Below, one piece after another: positions 36,812 through 45,660 of a stretch of 64,000 nucleotides of DNA. Positions within the stretch are counted from its first letter, which is position 1; every line of letters begins with the position of its first letter. Below the pieces are notes generated by a model. That model worked only from the letters and a program-made list of their open reading frames with translations, searched no databases and was not told the origin of the DNA. The DNA lies in the NCBI RefSeq assembly GCF_026711005.1, contig NZ_JAPPVJ010000001.1, positions 806,001-870,000 of the forward strand. The letters run 5' to 3'. The position numbers were made by a program, and so were the translations under genes. Source of the DNA: Sphingobacterium sp. UT-1RO-CII-1. GTDB taxonomy: Bacteria; Bacteroidota; Bacteroidia; Sphingobacteriales; Sphingobacteriaceae.

Positions 36812-38401
36812 TTAATAAAGTATTGTGAACTTAAAATCTAAAGGATTAAAGTGCCTTTCCAATTCCTTTATTAAATCTTCTCCATGACGAATAAATAAAG
36901 GAGCAAAGTTTTCAGATCTTTCCTGCAAACCTCCCAACGGAAAAAGTAATTCTTTTAATCGATCAATCTGAATTAGTGCTTCCTTATGATTTTTTTTATC
37001 TGCTCTTAAAAGCTTTTTCTCTAGGCTATTTATTGCTTTTTTCAACCTTGCCTTAACTGCATCTGTACTTGGCCCCAATGTTGGATCTATTTTATGAGCT
37101 CGAAGCTTAATTTTTCCAAAAATCGCATTCAGTTCCATCCATTCATCTTTAAGATTTAAACGATGTTTAGTTTGCCTTCTGACATATTCATTTTTCAAAC
37201 TCTCTGCAGACCGAAAGATACTTCTAAAGGTCAAATCCATACGAAACAATTTACTAGCCGTAGCGTCATCTGTTATCAAAGCTGAATTACGAGGAACCAA
37301 AACAGGAAAAGGCACTTTGTATTGATCAAAGTTTGCTTTTAATTGTAACCAATAAACAATTTCTGCTCCCCCACCTATATAGGCTAAATTAGGCAAAATA
37401 ACCTCCTGATACATAGGTCGCATAACAACATTCGGGCTAAATCTTTCTGGATATTCTGTAATTTCCTTCCTTAGCTCTTGCTTTGTAAAAGTAATCCCCT
37501 GATTTATTACCTCAAAAAGACCTTCATCATTTCGAATAATACGTTCACGGAATCCATCCTTCAAATAAAAAAAATTTATTTCCCTCGCATTAACCTGAGC
37601 TTGATAACCAAGTACCTCAAGCTTAGCAGATGTTTCTTTTATTGCTTGAAAACTTTTTTCTTGTTCTATATCTTCAAGCATATAAGACGAAAATATTTGC
37701 TTAAAGCCTCTTCTGTCAGCATCAATAATAACCAGACCATAGGTTTTGAACAATTCATTAACCATCATTCGTGTCGCATCAGCCAATGTCCGACCACGCA
37801 GATAAGCCTCTTCTACAATTTCCTTAAGTTTAGTTGCGTTAGCAGATAGCCCAAATGTATTACAATATTGCTTAACGGCATCTACAATATCAATAGTAGA
37901 CATGCGCCCTGTCGCTGAAATCTTCGGTGTATCCCACACAATTTTTTTTCCAAAAACCCGTGTATGATTAATCTCTTCAAAATCGTGATCCTCAGTAGCC
38001 ATCCAGTATACAGGAACAAAATTATACGCCGGATAAGCCTCTTTAAGATCCTTAGCCAAGCGAATAACAGTGACTATTTTAAAAATGAAATAAAGAGGAC
38101 CTGTAAAAATATTGAGCTGATGTCCCGTTGTAACAGTAAAAGTATTTTCTCTTTGTAATTCATCAATTTTGGCAACAACTTCGGGAGAACTGCTTAATAA
38201 AGCACCATACTGTTCTTTTAATTGAGCAACAAGCAACTTACGGTTTTCAAAAATCTTCTTCTGTTCTATTTGAGCTTTGATCCCTTCTACAGTAGGTCTA
38301 TTACCATAGAAAGAAGAAAGCGATTCAACATCATCTAAATATGCTAATAACGTTTTTGAAAAACTTCCCGTGTCCTTGTAATCAATATACGTTGCTTTCA
38401 T
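36812..38401 (-). CDS. bshC: Bacillithiol synthase, cysteine-adding enzyme
   Basis: The 529-residue BshC protein adds cysteine to glucosaminyl-malate, the last step of bacillithiol synthesis. Its Rossmann-like core includes TVTTGHQLNIFTGPLYFIFK, VYWMATEDHDFEEI and YIGGGAEIVYWLQLK, followed by the family's long coiled coil (about 430-490, KARLKKAINSLEKKLLRADKK) and a short C-terminal region. Full length suggests a working enzyme. bshA and bshB are not in the window. The regulator gene that follows may share its transcript. Confidence 0.96.
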   Translation of the reverse strand: MKATYIDYKDTGSFSKTLLAYLDDVESLSSFYGNRPTVEGIKAQIEQKKIFENRKLLVAQLKEQYGALLSSSPEVVAKIDELQRENTFTVTTGHQLNIFTGPLYFIFKIVTVIRLAKDLKEAYPAYNFVPVYWMATEDHDFEEINHTRVFGKKIVWDTPKISATGRMSTIDIVDAVKQYCNTFGLSANATKLKEIVEEAYLRGRTLADATRMMVNELFKTYGLVIIDADRRGFKQIFSSYMLEDIEQEKSFQAIKETSAKLEVLGYQAQVNAREINFFYLKDGFRERIIRNDEGLFEVINQGITFTKQELRKEITEYPERFSPNVVMRPMYQEVILPNLAYIGGGAEIVYWLQLKANFDQYKVPFPVLVPRNSALITDDATASKLFRMDLTFRSIFRSAESLKNEYVRRQTKHRLNLKDEWMELNAIFGKIKLRAHKIDPTLGPSTDAVKARLKKAINSLEKKLLRADKKNHKEALIQIDRLKELLFPLGGLQERSENFAPLFIRHGEDLIKELERHFNPLDFKFTILY

Positions 38402-38524
38402 CTACTTCCTTTATTAATTGATGCTATTAAAAGCCAAATAAATACCGTGTTGCATCACAATAAATATAAATTCAAGATACAGCCTTTCCAATAGAACAAT
38501 AGGCTGAATCCACTAAATTTACTT

Positions 38525-39859
38525 TTACCTAACAATCGTACCGTATAAATCAAAATCTTCTGCACGGTCTATACTCACTTCCACAAAGTCACCAATACGC
38601 GCATAATTAGTTCGCGCATCGATAACAACTTCATTATCCACCTCTGGTGAATCGAACTCTGTCCGACCTATAAAGTAATCTCCGTCTACACGATCAACCA
38701 AAACCCTAAACTTCATCCCAACTTTGGATTGATTAATATCATAAGATATCCCCTGCTGTACTTCCATTATCTGATCAACACGTTCATGCTTTATTTCTTC
38801 AGGAACGGTATCTTCCAACGTATGTGCATGTGTTTTTTCTTCATGTGAATAGGTAAAGCACCCTAAACGATCAAATCTTGTTTCTTCAACCCAAGCCAGC
38901 ATTTCTTGAAAATCTCTTTCAGTTTCATTTGGGTATCCACATATTAAAGTTGTTCGCAATGCTATATTAGGCACTTTATCCCTTATCTTATTAACTAAAT
39001 CAATCTGCTTTTGCTTCGTTGTTCCTCGCCTCATTGAAGTCAACATATTATCACTAATATGCTGCAAAGGCATATCTAAATAGTTACATATGTTTGAACG
39101 CTCATTCATAGCATCTAAAATATCCATAGGAAAACCCGACGGATAGGCATATTGTAAGCGTATCCACTCGATACCATCTACATCAGAAAGATGTCGTAAT
39201 AAATCTGAAAGATTACGCTTTCCATAAATATCAAGACCATAATAAGTTAAATCTTGCGCTATTAAAATCAACTCTTTTGTTCCATTCGACGCTAAAAACT
39301 TAGCCTCTTCTACCAAATCATCAATAGATTTTGATACATGTTTTCCGCGCATCAAAGGAATTGCACAAAAAGAACAGGGACGATTACAACCCTCCGCTAT
39401 TTTAAAATAAGAAAAATGCGATGGTGTGGTTAACAAACGCTCACCTAAAAGTTCATGCCTATAATCAGCACCAATAGTAGATAATAATTCAGGTAAATCG
39501 TTTGTTCCAAAAAAAGCATCTACATTTTCAATCTCGCGCTCTAGTTCTGGTTTATACCGCTCTGATAAACATCCGGTAACAATGACTTTATTTACCTTTC
39601 CTTGATCCTTTAATTCTGCAAACTGCAATATAGTATCAATAGATTCCTGTTTAGCATTATCAATAAACCCACAGGTATTTATAACTATAATATCATTATC
39701 CTTCAAGTTAGAAGCCTCATGCACAACTTCCATATTGTTTCCCTTCAACTGCCCCATTAAAACTTCGCTATCGTGAATGTTTTTTGAACAGCCCAAAGTA
39801 ACAACGTTTACCCGCGGCTTACTCCCTATAGGAGCGGCCTTTATATATTTTGTTTTCAT
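38525..39859 (-). CDS. rimO: Ribosomal protein S12 methylthiotransferase
   Basis: RimO is a radical-SAM enzyme that methylthiolates an Asp of ribosomal protein S12. The 444-residue protein has the N-terminal UPF0004 domain with cluster cysteines in TLGCSKNIHDSEVL, NTCGFIDNA and VTGCLSERY. The radical-SAM motif CNRPCSFC in EGCNRPCSFCAIPLMRGK and a C-terminal TRAM domain (about 375-444) follow. All six cluster cysteines are present. The RimO-specific N-terminus favours this over MiaB. Confidence 0.96.
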   Translation of the reverse strand: MKTKYIKAAPIGSKPRVNVVTLGCSKNIHDSEVLMGQLKGNNMEVVHEASNLKDNDIIVINTCGFIDNAKQESIDTILQFAELKDQGKVNKVIVTGCLSERYKPELEREIENVDAFFGTNDLPELLSTIGADYRHELLGERLLTTPSHFSYFKIAEGCNRPCSFCAIPLMRGKHVSKSIDDLVEEAKFLASNGTKELILIAQDLTYYGLDIYGKRNLSDLLRHLSDVDGIEWIRLQYAYPSGFPMDILDAMNERSNICNYLDMPLQHISDNMLTSMRRGTTKQKQIDLVNKIRDKVPNIALRTTLICGYPNETERDFQEMLAWVEETRFDRLGCFTYSHEEKTHAHTLEDTVPEEIKHERVDQIMEVQQGISYDINQSKVGMKFRVLVDRVDGDYFIGRTEFDSPEVDNEVVIDARTNYARIGDFVEVSIDRAEDFDLYGTIVR

Positions 39860-40093
39860 TATGTATTTTTTGAACTATGGAAGTATGACAAGCGTCTTAT
39901 CCACCCTGCGGTACTCAAACAGGTTATTAAAATAAAAATATGCATCAACTTATTAAGCATACTTCAAATGTGAAAATATTTCCGCCTTCAAACAAGTTAT
40001 CACTTGCACCTTTATTTTAAGTCTAAAACACATTACTTACAAATGTGTTACAAACTAGCAAATGGTACTAGTTAAAATAAAAACCTTTAGCTA

Positions 40094-41056
40094 CTATTTA
40101 AACAAAGAATCTACAAAATCTCTTTTATTGAACAGTTGTAAGTCCTCCATTTTTTCTCCCACACCAATATATTTAACCGGTATCTTAAACTGGTCAGAAA
40201 TACCAATAACTACCCCCCCTTTAGCTGTTCCATCGAGCTTCGTAAGAGCTAAAGCATTTACATCTGTGGCTTGCGTAAACTGCGTAGCTTGCTCTATAGC
40301 ATTTTGACCGGTAGAAGCATCTAATACAAGCAGAATTTCATGAGGAGCTTCTGGCATCAGTTTTTTCATCACATTTTTTATCTTAGTCAATTCGTTCATC
40401 AAACCAACTTTATTATGCAACCTTCCCGCCGTGTCAATGATGGCAACATCATCCTCATTAGCTATTGCCGACTTCAATGTATCGTAAGCAACAGAAGCCG
40501 GATCCGACCCCATAGGCTGCGCCACAACTCTCACCCCTACGCGCTCACCCCAAAGCTTAATCTGATCAACTGCGGCAGCTCTAAAGGTGTCAGCAGCACC
40601 CAACACTACTTTATTACCAGCTTCTTTAAGTTGATGAGCCAGTTTACCAATAGTTGTGGTTTTCCCTACACCATTTACCCCCACAACCATAATGACATAG
40701 GGCCTATGATTCCCATATTCAAAACTTTCGAAATCGTCGCTATTATTCTCCGCCAACAAATATTGGATTTCTTCGCTTAAGAGCCGATTTAAATCATCTG
40801 TCCCTAAATATTTATCACGAGCAACACGTTGCTGTATACGGTCTACAATTTTCAAAGTCGTAGTAACACCCACATCCGACATAACCAGAACTTCTTCTAG
40901 ATTATCGAGGACCTCATCATCAATCGTTGATTTACCAACGACTGCTTTTGTCATCTTCGCAAAAAAGCCTTCTTTGGTTTTTTCCAAACCCTTATCCAAA
41001 GCTTCTTGCGCTTGTGGTGTATCTTGTTTCTTTTTAAAAAAATCGAATAATCCCAT
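40094..41056 (-). CDS. ftsY: Signal recognition particle receptor FtsY
   Basis: The 320-residue SRP-receptor GTPase docks Ffh-bound ribosomes at the membrane. The N-domain covers about 20-105. The GTPase has G1 GVNGVGKTTTIGKLA, G3 DTAGRLHNK, G4 TKLDGTAKGG and the insertion DTFRAAAVDQIK. The acidic A-domain of other bacteria is reduced to a short basic/acidic segment (MGLFDFFKKKQDTPQAQEAL), as is usual for Bacteroidota. It follows the rpmB-rpmG-DUF4295 group, with a terminator between. Confidence 0.97.
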   Translation of the reverse strand: MGLFDFFKKKQDTPQAQEALDKGLEKTKEGFFAKMTKAVVGKSTIDDEVLDNLEEVLVMSDVGVTTTLKIVDRIQQRVARDKYLGTDDLNRLLSEEIQYLLAENNSDDFESFEYGNHRPYVIMVVGVNGVGKTTTIGKLAHQLKEAGNKVVLGAADTFRAAAVDQIKLWGERVGVRVVAQPMGSDPASVAYDTLKSAIANEDDVAIIDTAGRLHNKVGLMNELTKIKNVMKKLMPEAPHEILLVLDASTGQNAIEQATQFTQATDVNALALTKLDGTAKGGVVIGISDQFKIPVKYIGVGEKMEDLQLFNKRDFVDSLFK

Positions 41057-41130
41057 ATTCTAAATATATGTCGAGACCCCTAGTTACTATTTAGCACCAA
41101 ATATAGTTAAAAATAAGCTAGACTAAAAAA

Positions 41131-41157
41131 AGCCCTTTCGGCATTACCAAAACGGCT
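41131..41157 (-). terminator. Terminator of the rpmB-rpmG-DUF4295 operon
   Basis: On the - strand AGCCGTTTTGG pairs with CCGAAAGGGCT (one mismatch, one G-U) and is followed by seven T, about 50 nt after the DUF4295 stop. Confidence 0.75.
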
Positions 41158-41205
41158 TCTTTTATTTTAAAGAAAACTTTAAAAAAGGAAAAATCCTTGA
41201 ACTTC

Positions 41206-41367
41206 TTATTTACTAGCAGAGGCTATAGCTTCTTTCACTTTATCGTTGTGAACCATTGATTCTTTAAAAGTATAAGCACCTGTCTTAGGCGACTTAGTAG
41301 TAATGATTACTTTCGTAAACTCTTTACCAGTACCTTTTTGTAAGGATGCAACTGATTTTTTTGCCAT
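41206..41367 (-). CDS. DUF4295 small basic protein
   Basis: This is a 53-residue gene, below common length cut-offs. It begins MAKKSVASLQKGTGKEFTKV and ends VKEAIASASK. That matches DUF4295, a Bacteroidota-specific family always found next to rpmG and rpmB. It is strongly basic, like a ribosomal protein, and lies 39 bp after rpmG. Ribosome association is inferred from composition and context; a function has not been shown as far as I know. Confidence 0.9.
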   Translation of the reverse strand: MAKKSVASLQKGTGKEFTKVIITTKSPKTGAYTFKESMVHNDKVKEAIASASK

Positions 41368-41406
41368 TATTCTATATCTTTATTAGAGAAAAACTCTAAA
41401 GGTTAA

Positions 41407-41589
41407 TTACTTAATTTCTTTATGAACAGTTACTTTTCTCAGAACGGGATTGAATTTCTTCATTTCTAAACGTTCTGTAGTATTCTTTTTGTTCTTGGTT
41501 GTGATATAACGAGACATACCCGGAAGACCACTTTCTTTGTGCTCAGTACACTCTAAGATTACTTGTACTCTATTTCCCTTTTTAGCCAT
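41407..41589 (-). CDS. rpmG: 50S ribosomal protein L33
   Basis: The 60-residue L33 protein has the family core [22 protein letters not shown]. It lacks the paired CxxC motifs, so it is the zinc-independent form. It lies between rpmB and the DUF4295 gene in the usual Bacteroidota order. Confidence 0.96.
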   Translation of the reverse strand: MAKKGNRVQVILECTEHKESGLPGMSRYITTKNKKNTTERLEMKKFNPVLRKVTVHKEIK

Positions 41590-41658
41590 TGTTTTACTTT
41601 AATTATAATCTCAAAAGATTAGATTTCATGAATATTTTCCGAATAACAGGCAGTTCGA

Positions 41659-41892
41659 CTAAATTGATCCTTTTTGGATAAATTTATTAATAACTGCTGT
41701 AATACCGTTTTTATTAATAGTCTTGATTGCCGATGTTGAAACCTTCAAAGTAATCCAACGATCTTCTTCTGGAAGATAAAAACGTTTTGTCTGTAAATTA
41801 GGGTAAAATCTACGTTTAGTCTTAACGTTTGAGTGCGAAACCTTATTCCCTACTAATGCTGCCTTGCCTGTTAAATCACAAATTCTTGACAT
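41659..41892 (-). CDS. rpmB: 50S ribosomal protein L28
   Basis: The 77-residue L28 protein has the family start MSRICDLTGKAALVGNKVSHS followed by KRRFYPNLQTKRFY. Only one Cys is present, so it is the zinc-free form. It is the first gene of the small ribosomal operon. Confidence 0.96.
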   Translation of the reverse strand: MSRICDLTGKAALVGNKVSHSNVKTKRRFYPNLQTKRFYLPEEDRWITLKVSTSAIKTINKNGITAVINKFIQKGSI

Positions 41893-42210
41893 GATATTTG
41901 ATTTTTAATATTGTCTGTTCTTCTTAACTCTTTTCACAAAGAGTTTGCAAATATCTATATTAGATTTGTTAATTCCAAGCAATGAAGTGAATAATTTTAC
42001 ACTTTTTTGGACAAAGAGATGTTTTAAGCACGCAAACTTACAGATTTTAGTATAAATAAAGCCTTTAAGGTCTTCAAAATAGTTTTCAACAATCCACATT
42101 CTCATTGTTTTTCTAACAAAAAGACAACAATAGGAAATTAAAACTTTCGATATAAATTAATAGCTATTTTTTCAAGAAGCATTCTTTATCTTTGTTCCTA
42201 AGAAGTAAAG
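41893..42210. other. Divergent promoter region of rpmB and recO, 318 bp
   Basis: On the - strand TTGG, then about 18 nt, then TAGATATTTG resembles a promoter for rpmB about 60 nt upstream. A 66-codon frame on the - strand (41905-42105) is composed mostly of F, K, L and I codons and is probably chance. I see no other gene. Confidence 0.5.
42187..42194 (+). promoter_or_regulatory. -7 element for recO
   Basis: TATCTTTG fits TAnnTTTG and ends 16 nt before the recO ATG, so the leader would be about 10 nt. The -33 region reads T-rich without a clear TTG. Confidence 0.5.
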
Positions 42211-42936
42211 ATGTTACATAAAACAAAGGGTATTGCTTTAAAAACAACAAACTATTCAGAGAGCAGTCTAGTTGTTCATATTTTTACGGAAGCATTTGGC
42301 ATGCAATCTTACTTAATCAATGGGGCAAAAAAGCAAAAAGCAAAAATATCAGCTAATCTATTTCAGCCCTTACACACGCTCGATCTGATTGTTTATTATA
42401 AAGAGAACAACACTTTACAACGCATTAAAGAAGCAAGACAAACTCCCGTACTAAAACATATACCCATTAATATAACAAAAAGCTCATTATCACTATTTAT
42501 CAACGAAATCCTTTACAAAACATTAAAGGAACAGTCTCCAGACCCTTTTTTATTTTCCTTTATAGAACAATCCATACTGTGGTTAGATGAGTCAACCTGT
42601 GCGTTGGCAAATTTTCATCTTGTCTTTTTAACAAAATTAAGCCGTTATCTAGGCTTTTTGCCACTACGCCAATCAGAAGGATCGAAAGCTTATTTTGACT
42701 TGCTCAATGGTATATTTACAAACAATTTACCGGCCCACAAACATACACTACAAGAACCGCACACATCTTTACTTAACCAGCTATTAGAGTCTGACTTTGA
42801 AAATGCAGCTCTAATAAAAATGGCTAAAGAAGATAGAAAACATCTATTAGAAAAACTATTAGAATTTTATAAGCTCCATACAGAAAATTTTAAACAAGTT
42901 AATTCCCTATATATATTGGAAGAGTTATTCCGTTAA
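42211..42936 (+). CDS. recO: DNA repair protein RecO
   Basis: RecO loads RecA on SSB-coated DNA with RecR and anneals strands in RecF-pathway repair. The 241-residue protein has an N-terminal OB fold (about 1-80, KGIALKTTNYSESSLVVHIFTEAFG and SYLINGAKKQKAKISANLFQ) and a helical C-terminal domain. The zinc-binding cysteines of some homologues are missing, which is usual in Bacteroidota. Confidence 0.93.
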   Translation: MLHKTKGIALKTTNYSESSLVVHIFTEAFGMQSYLINGAKKQKAKISANLFQPLHTLDLIVYYKENNTLQRIKEARQTPVLKHIPINITKSSLSLFINEILYKTLKEQSPDPFLFSFIEQSILWLDESTCALANFHLVFLTKLSRYLGFLPLRQSEGSKAYFDLLNGIFTNNLPAHKHTLQEPHTSLLNQLLESDFENAALIKMAKEDRKHLLEKLLEFYKLHTENFKQVNSLYILEELFR

Positions 42937-42947
42937 CTACATAAATA

Positions 42948-42980
42948 AAAAAGCCAACTTAATAATTAAGTTGGCTTTTT
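42948..42980. terminator. Bidirectional terminator between recO and the cold-shock gene
   Basis: AAAAAGCCAACTT (42948-42960) pairs with AAGTTGGCTTTTT (42968-42980) around AATAATT, with A/T runs on both sides, between convergent genes. Confidence 0.9.
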
Positions 42981-43008
42981 CACAATAAATATATTTTAAA
43001 TCTAGGTA

Positions 43009-43200
43009 TTAGATAAGTTTTACATTTACCGCATTAAGACCTTTACGGCCTTGTTCAATTTCGTAAGAAACATGATCGTTCTCACGAACTTTGTCAACTA
43101 ATCCTGAAACATGAACGAAAATTTCGCTCTCTCCAGAGTTAGGGATGATGAAACCGAAACCTTTGGTCTCATTAAAGAATTTTACTACGCCTTCTTGCAT
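43009..43200 (-). CDS. Cold-shock domain protein
   Basis: The 63-residue CspA-like RNA/DNA chaperone has RNP1-like KGFGFI and RNP2-like IFVHVSGL in the OB fold. It is single-domain and typical in length. An AT-rich leader of about 150 nt lies upstream, as is common for cold-shock genes. Confidence 0.95.
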   Translation of the reverse strand: MQEGVVKFFNETKGFGFIIPNSGESEIFVHVSGLVDKVRENDHVSYEIEQGRKGLNAVNVKLI

Positions 43201-43354
43201 TTTGAATTGTGTATTAATAAGTATTATTCCTAAAGGTATAAATTATTTTCTAATGTCTTTTATTTCTTTTATTTTTTTTTAAACCGAATTAGACTTTTGC
43301 TGTCAAATACTATGGAAGCATTTTTGCTTATGTTCTAAAACAAAAAAAACGAAA

Positions 43355-44089
43355 ATGAAAAAAATCACAGGCTTAATCTTAATTATTATAGCAATGACAA
43401 AAGCAGGTCATGCTCAACAAACTAACGTAGAATTTGGAAGAAAAGTATCCACTCGAGGGTATGCCGAGCTTGAAGTAACCCCCGATATCGTGTACTTGTC
43501 CGTATCATTAAAAGAATACTTTATAGATGGAAATACCAAAAAGAAAGTAACAATAGAAACTTTAGAAAAGCAACTTTACAATGCTGCAATGGATATAGGA
43601 GTTAAAAAAGAAAACTTTACTATCCAAAACGTTTACAGCTACAACTACGATAACGATAAAAAGAAAAGTAACAATGAATTACTACAAGCGAAACAATACC
43701 GTTTAAAAATTGAAAACTTAAATGGCTTAAATACTATGTTAGACCTAGTTGATGCAAAAGGCATACAAAGCACTTCAATAAACGGTTATGACCATTCACA
43801 AAAGCGTCAAATTGAAAAAGAGCTAAAAATCGCTGCAGTACAAGATGCACGCACAAACGCAGAAATAGTAGCTATCGCAGCAGGTGACAAAATAGGTCGA
43901 GTACTTATCATTAATGACAACAGTTCATTCAACTGGAATGATGTTATGCCAACACCACGTCTGTACGCAACTATGGCAAAAGCTGATTTAGCGTCCGGAG
44001 AAAACTTTAGCGAACAAGAAAAACTAAACCTAAATGTTCGTCCCATCAAATTGACGTGCAATATAGACGCTGTTTACGAGTTACAGTAA
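43355..44089 (+). CDS. SIMPL-domain (DUF541) exported protein
   Basis: The 244-residue protein has a signal peptide (GLILIIIAMTKAGHAQ). Its SIMPL domain includes STRGYAELEVTPDIVYLSVSLKEY and the C-terminal LNLNVRPIKLTCNIDAVYEL. SIMPL proteins are periplasmic or outer-membrane oligomers of unclear role; some family members are linked to oxidative stress. It opens a same-strand run of small uncharacterised genes. Confidence 0.85.
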   Translation: MKKITGLILIIIAMTKAGHAQQTNVEFGRKVSTRGYAELEVTPDIVYLSVSLKEYFIDGNTKKKVTIETLEKQLYNAAMDIGVKKENFTIQNVYSYNYDNDKKKSNNELLQAKQYRLKIENLNGLNTMLDLVDAKGIQSTSINGYDHSQKRQIEKELKIAAVQDARTNAEIVAIAAGDKIGRVLIINDNSSFNWNDVMPTPRLYATMAKADLASGENFSEQEKLNLNVRPIKLTCNIDAVYELQ

Positions 44090-44098
44090 ACTATCGGT

Positions 44099-44575
44099 AT
44101 GACTATCAGATCTGAAAAACATTTAAATAAAATAAAAAAAGACTTTGATTGGGTGGAACGAATTTCCACCCTTTTAGATAATAAATATCATGCCTTTGGG
44201 TTTCGTTTCGGATTAGACCCTCTTTTAAATTTCATTCCCATTTTAGGCCAACTTTTAACATTTTCTATATCCATCCTACTAGTAATCATGATGTTTAGAA
44301 ATGGCATCAGCTCGAAAGCTGCAGTAAAAATGATGCTAAATGTCATAACGGATGCCATTCTGGGTTCCATTCCCCTCTTAGGTAATGTAATTGATTTTAT
44401 ATTTAAGGCAAACCATAGAAATATAAAACTATTAAAAGAATATTATTACGAGGATAAACACCAGGGAAGTGCGCAAGGCATACTTTCTATTATCTTTTTT
44501 ATACTAATTTTACTATGCTCCGCTATCTTCTATTTTCTTTGGTTAATAGGCAACTGGGTAATTGAACTATTCTAG
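44099..44575 (+). CDS. DUF4112 membrane protein
   Basis: The 158-residue protein fits DUF4112. It has a soluble N-terminal helix region, GFRFGLDPLLNFIPILGQL, two membrane segments around 55-75 and 85-105 with AILGSIPLLGNVIDFIFKAN, and a third hydrophobic helix at the C-terminus (ILSIIFFILILLCSAIFYF). Function is unknown. It starts 9 bp after the SIMPL gene. Confidence 0.85.
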   Translation: MTIRSEKHLNKIKKDFDWVERISTLLDNKYHAFGFRFGLDPLLNFIPILGQLLTFSISILLVIMMFRNGISSKAAVKMMLNVITDAILGSIPLLGNVIDFIFKANHRNIKLLKEYYYEDKHQGSAQGILSIIFFILILLCSAIFYFLWLIGNWVIELF

Positions 44576-44608
44576 CTTCATTCGTAAAATTGTTTATTTT
44601 TACAAACT

Positions 44609-44977
44609 ATGAGTAAAACAAGACTTTTTTCCATTTTAGGAATAACTATTTTATTACTTAGTTTTTTATCTAATCCCCCAAAAGAACTTCACGAAAAAGT
44701 TGTAAAAGATAAAATAATTTCGCTACTAAAAACCGAACCAGGATCTAAAAATAAAGAATTAATTGATTTTGGGATACAGCTTATAGGCAATACATTAGTC
44801 GACCAGTTCGTTGAAGAACATCTGCACATTAAAAATTACTACGTGTTTTCTTTAACCAAAATCAGGTGGGAAGATCAAAATGTTATTATAGGCTTAGGCA
44901 TCTTTGGAAAAGTATGGCTAAGTCCCAAAATAGATGAAAAGGCACAGGAGCTTTTAACAATTGTAAGAGGGAGATGA
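44609..44977 (+). CDS. DUF4359-like small exported protein
   Basis: The 122-residue protein has one N-terminal hydrophobic segment (LFSILGITILLLSFLSNPP) and a small domain with KNYYVFSLTKIRWEDQNV and GLGIFGKVWLSP. This resembles DUF4359 but the match is by memory of motif order only. Its stop overlaps the next start by 4 bp (ATGA), so it is translationally coupled to the pseudouridine synthase gene. Confidence 0.7.
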   Translation: MSKTRLFSILGITILLLSFLSNPPKELHEKVVKDKIISLLKTEPGSKNKELIDFGIQLIGNTLVDQFVEEHLHIKNYYVFSLTKIRWEDQNVIIGLGIFGKVWLSPKIDEKAQELLTIVRGR

Positions 44978-45660
44978 ACTTAAGTATTCTTTATAAAGAC
45001 AAAGAGCTTGTAGCTATTAATAAACCTCATGGGTTATTGGTACACCGCTCACCAATTGCATCAGATGCTTCTATATTTGCACTTCAATTATTAAGAGATC
45101 AGCTTCAACAACCAGTATATCCTGCACATCGACTAGACCGGAAAACAGCCGGCATCTTACTCTTTTCCTTAAACAAAGAAATAGACCCTAGAATACAGCA
45201 GCTATTTGCCGAACAAAAAGTTGAAAAAACGTACTGGGCAATAGTACGTGGTTACACCGAAGACGCTGGTAAGATAGATTATCCGTTACGTAAGGACAAC
45301 GGAACTTTACAAGAGGCTATCACTTACTACAGAACATTACAACGTTTCGAAATAAACATTCCTTTAGGCAAATATGAAACATCACGCTACTCGCTTGTAG
45401 AAGTAAAACCTACAACAGGAAGAATGCATCAGATACGAAAACATTTCGCTCATATTTTTCACCCCATTCTTGCGGACAGACCGCACGGTTGTAATAAACA
45501 AAACAAACTCTGGAAAGATAGATTCGACATGGACACCATGATGTTGCATGCTAAATCATTAAAATTCAATCATCCCACATCAGGAGAAATAATAGATATA
45601 CAGGCGCCCATTCAAAATGAGTTTCAAAAAGTTATAGATATATTAAAGATAAAACTATGA
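44974..45660 (+). CDS. truC: tRNA pseudouridine synthase, TruC-like
   Basis: The 228-residue RluA-superfamily enzyme has catalytic Asp55 in AHRLDRKTAGILLF. TGRMHQIRKHFAHIFHPIL and DRPHG near the C-terminus match TruC, which makes pseudouridine 65 in tRNA. The N-terminal S4 domain of RluC/D is absent. The gene overlaps both its neighbours by 4 bp. Confidence 0.88.
   Translation: MNLSILYKDKELVAINKPHGLLVHRSPIASDASIFALQLLRDQLQQPVYPAHRLDRKTAGILLFSLNKEIDPRIQQLFAEQKVEKTYWAIVRGYTEDAGKIDYPLRKDNGTLQEAITYYRTLQRFEINIPLGKYETSRYSLVEVKPTTGRMHQIRKHFAHIFHPILADRPHGCNKQNKLWKDRFDMDTMMLHAKSLKFNHPTSGEIIDIQAPIQNEFQKVIDILKIKL

Noticed and set aside
40340..40780. 146-codon + strand frame within ftsY
   Set aside because: It is antisense to all GTPase motifs of ftsY, so a shadow.
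41905..42105. 66-codon - strand frame upstream of rpmB
   Set aside because: It is dominated by F, K, L and I codons, overlaps the likely rpmB promoter and has no family resemblance.
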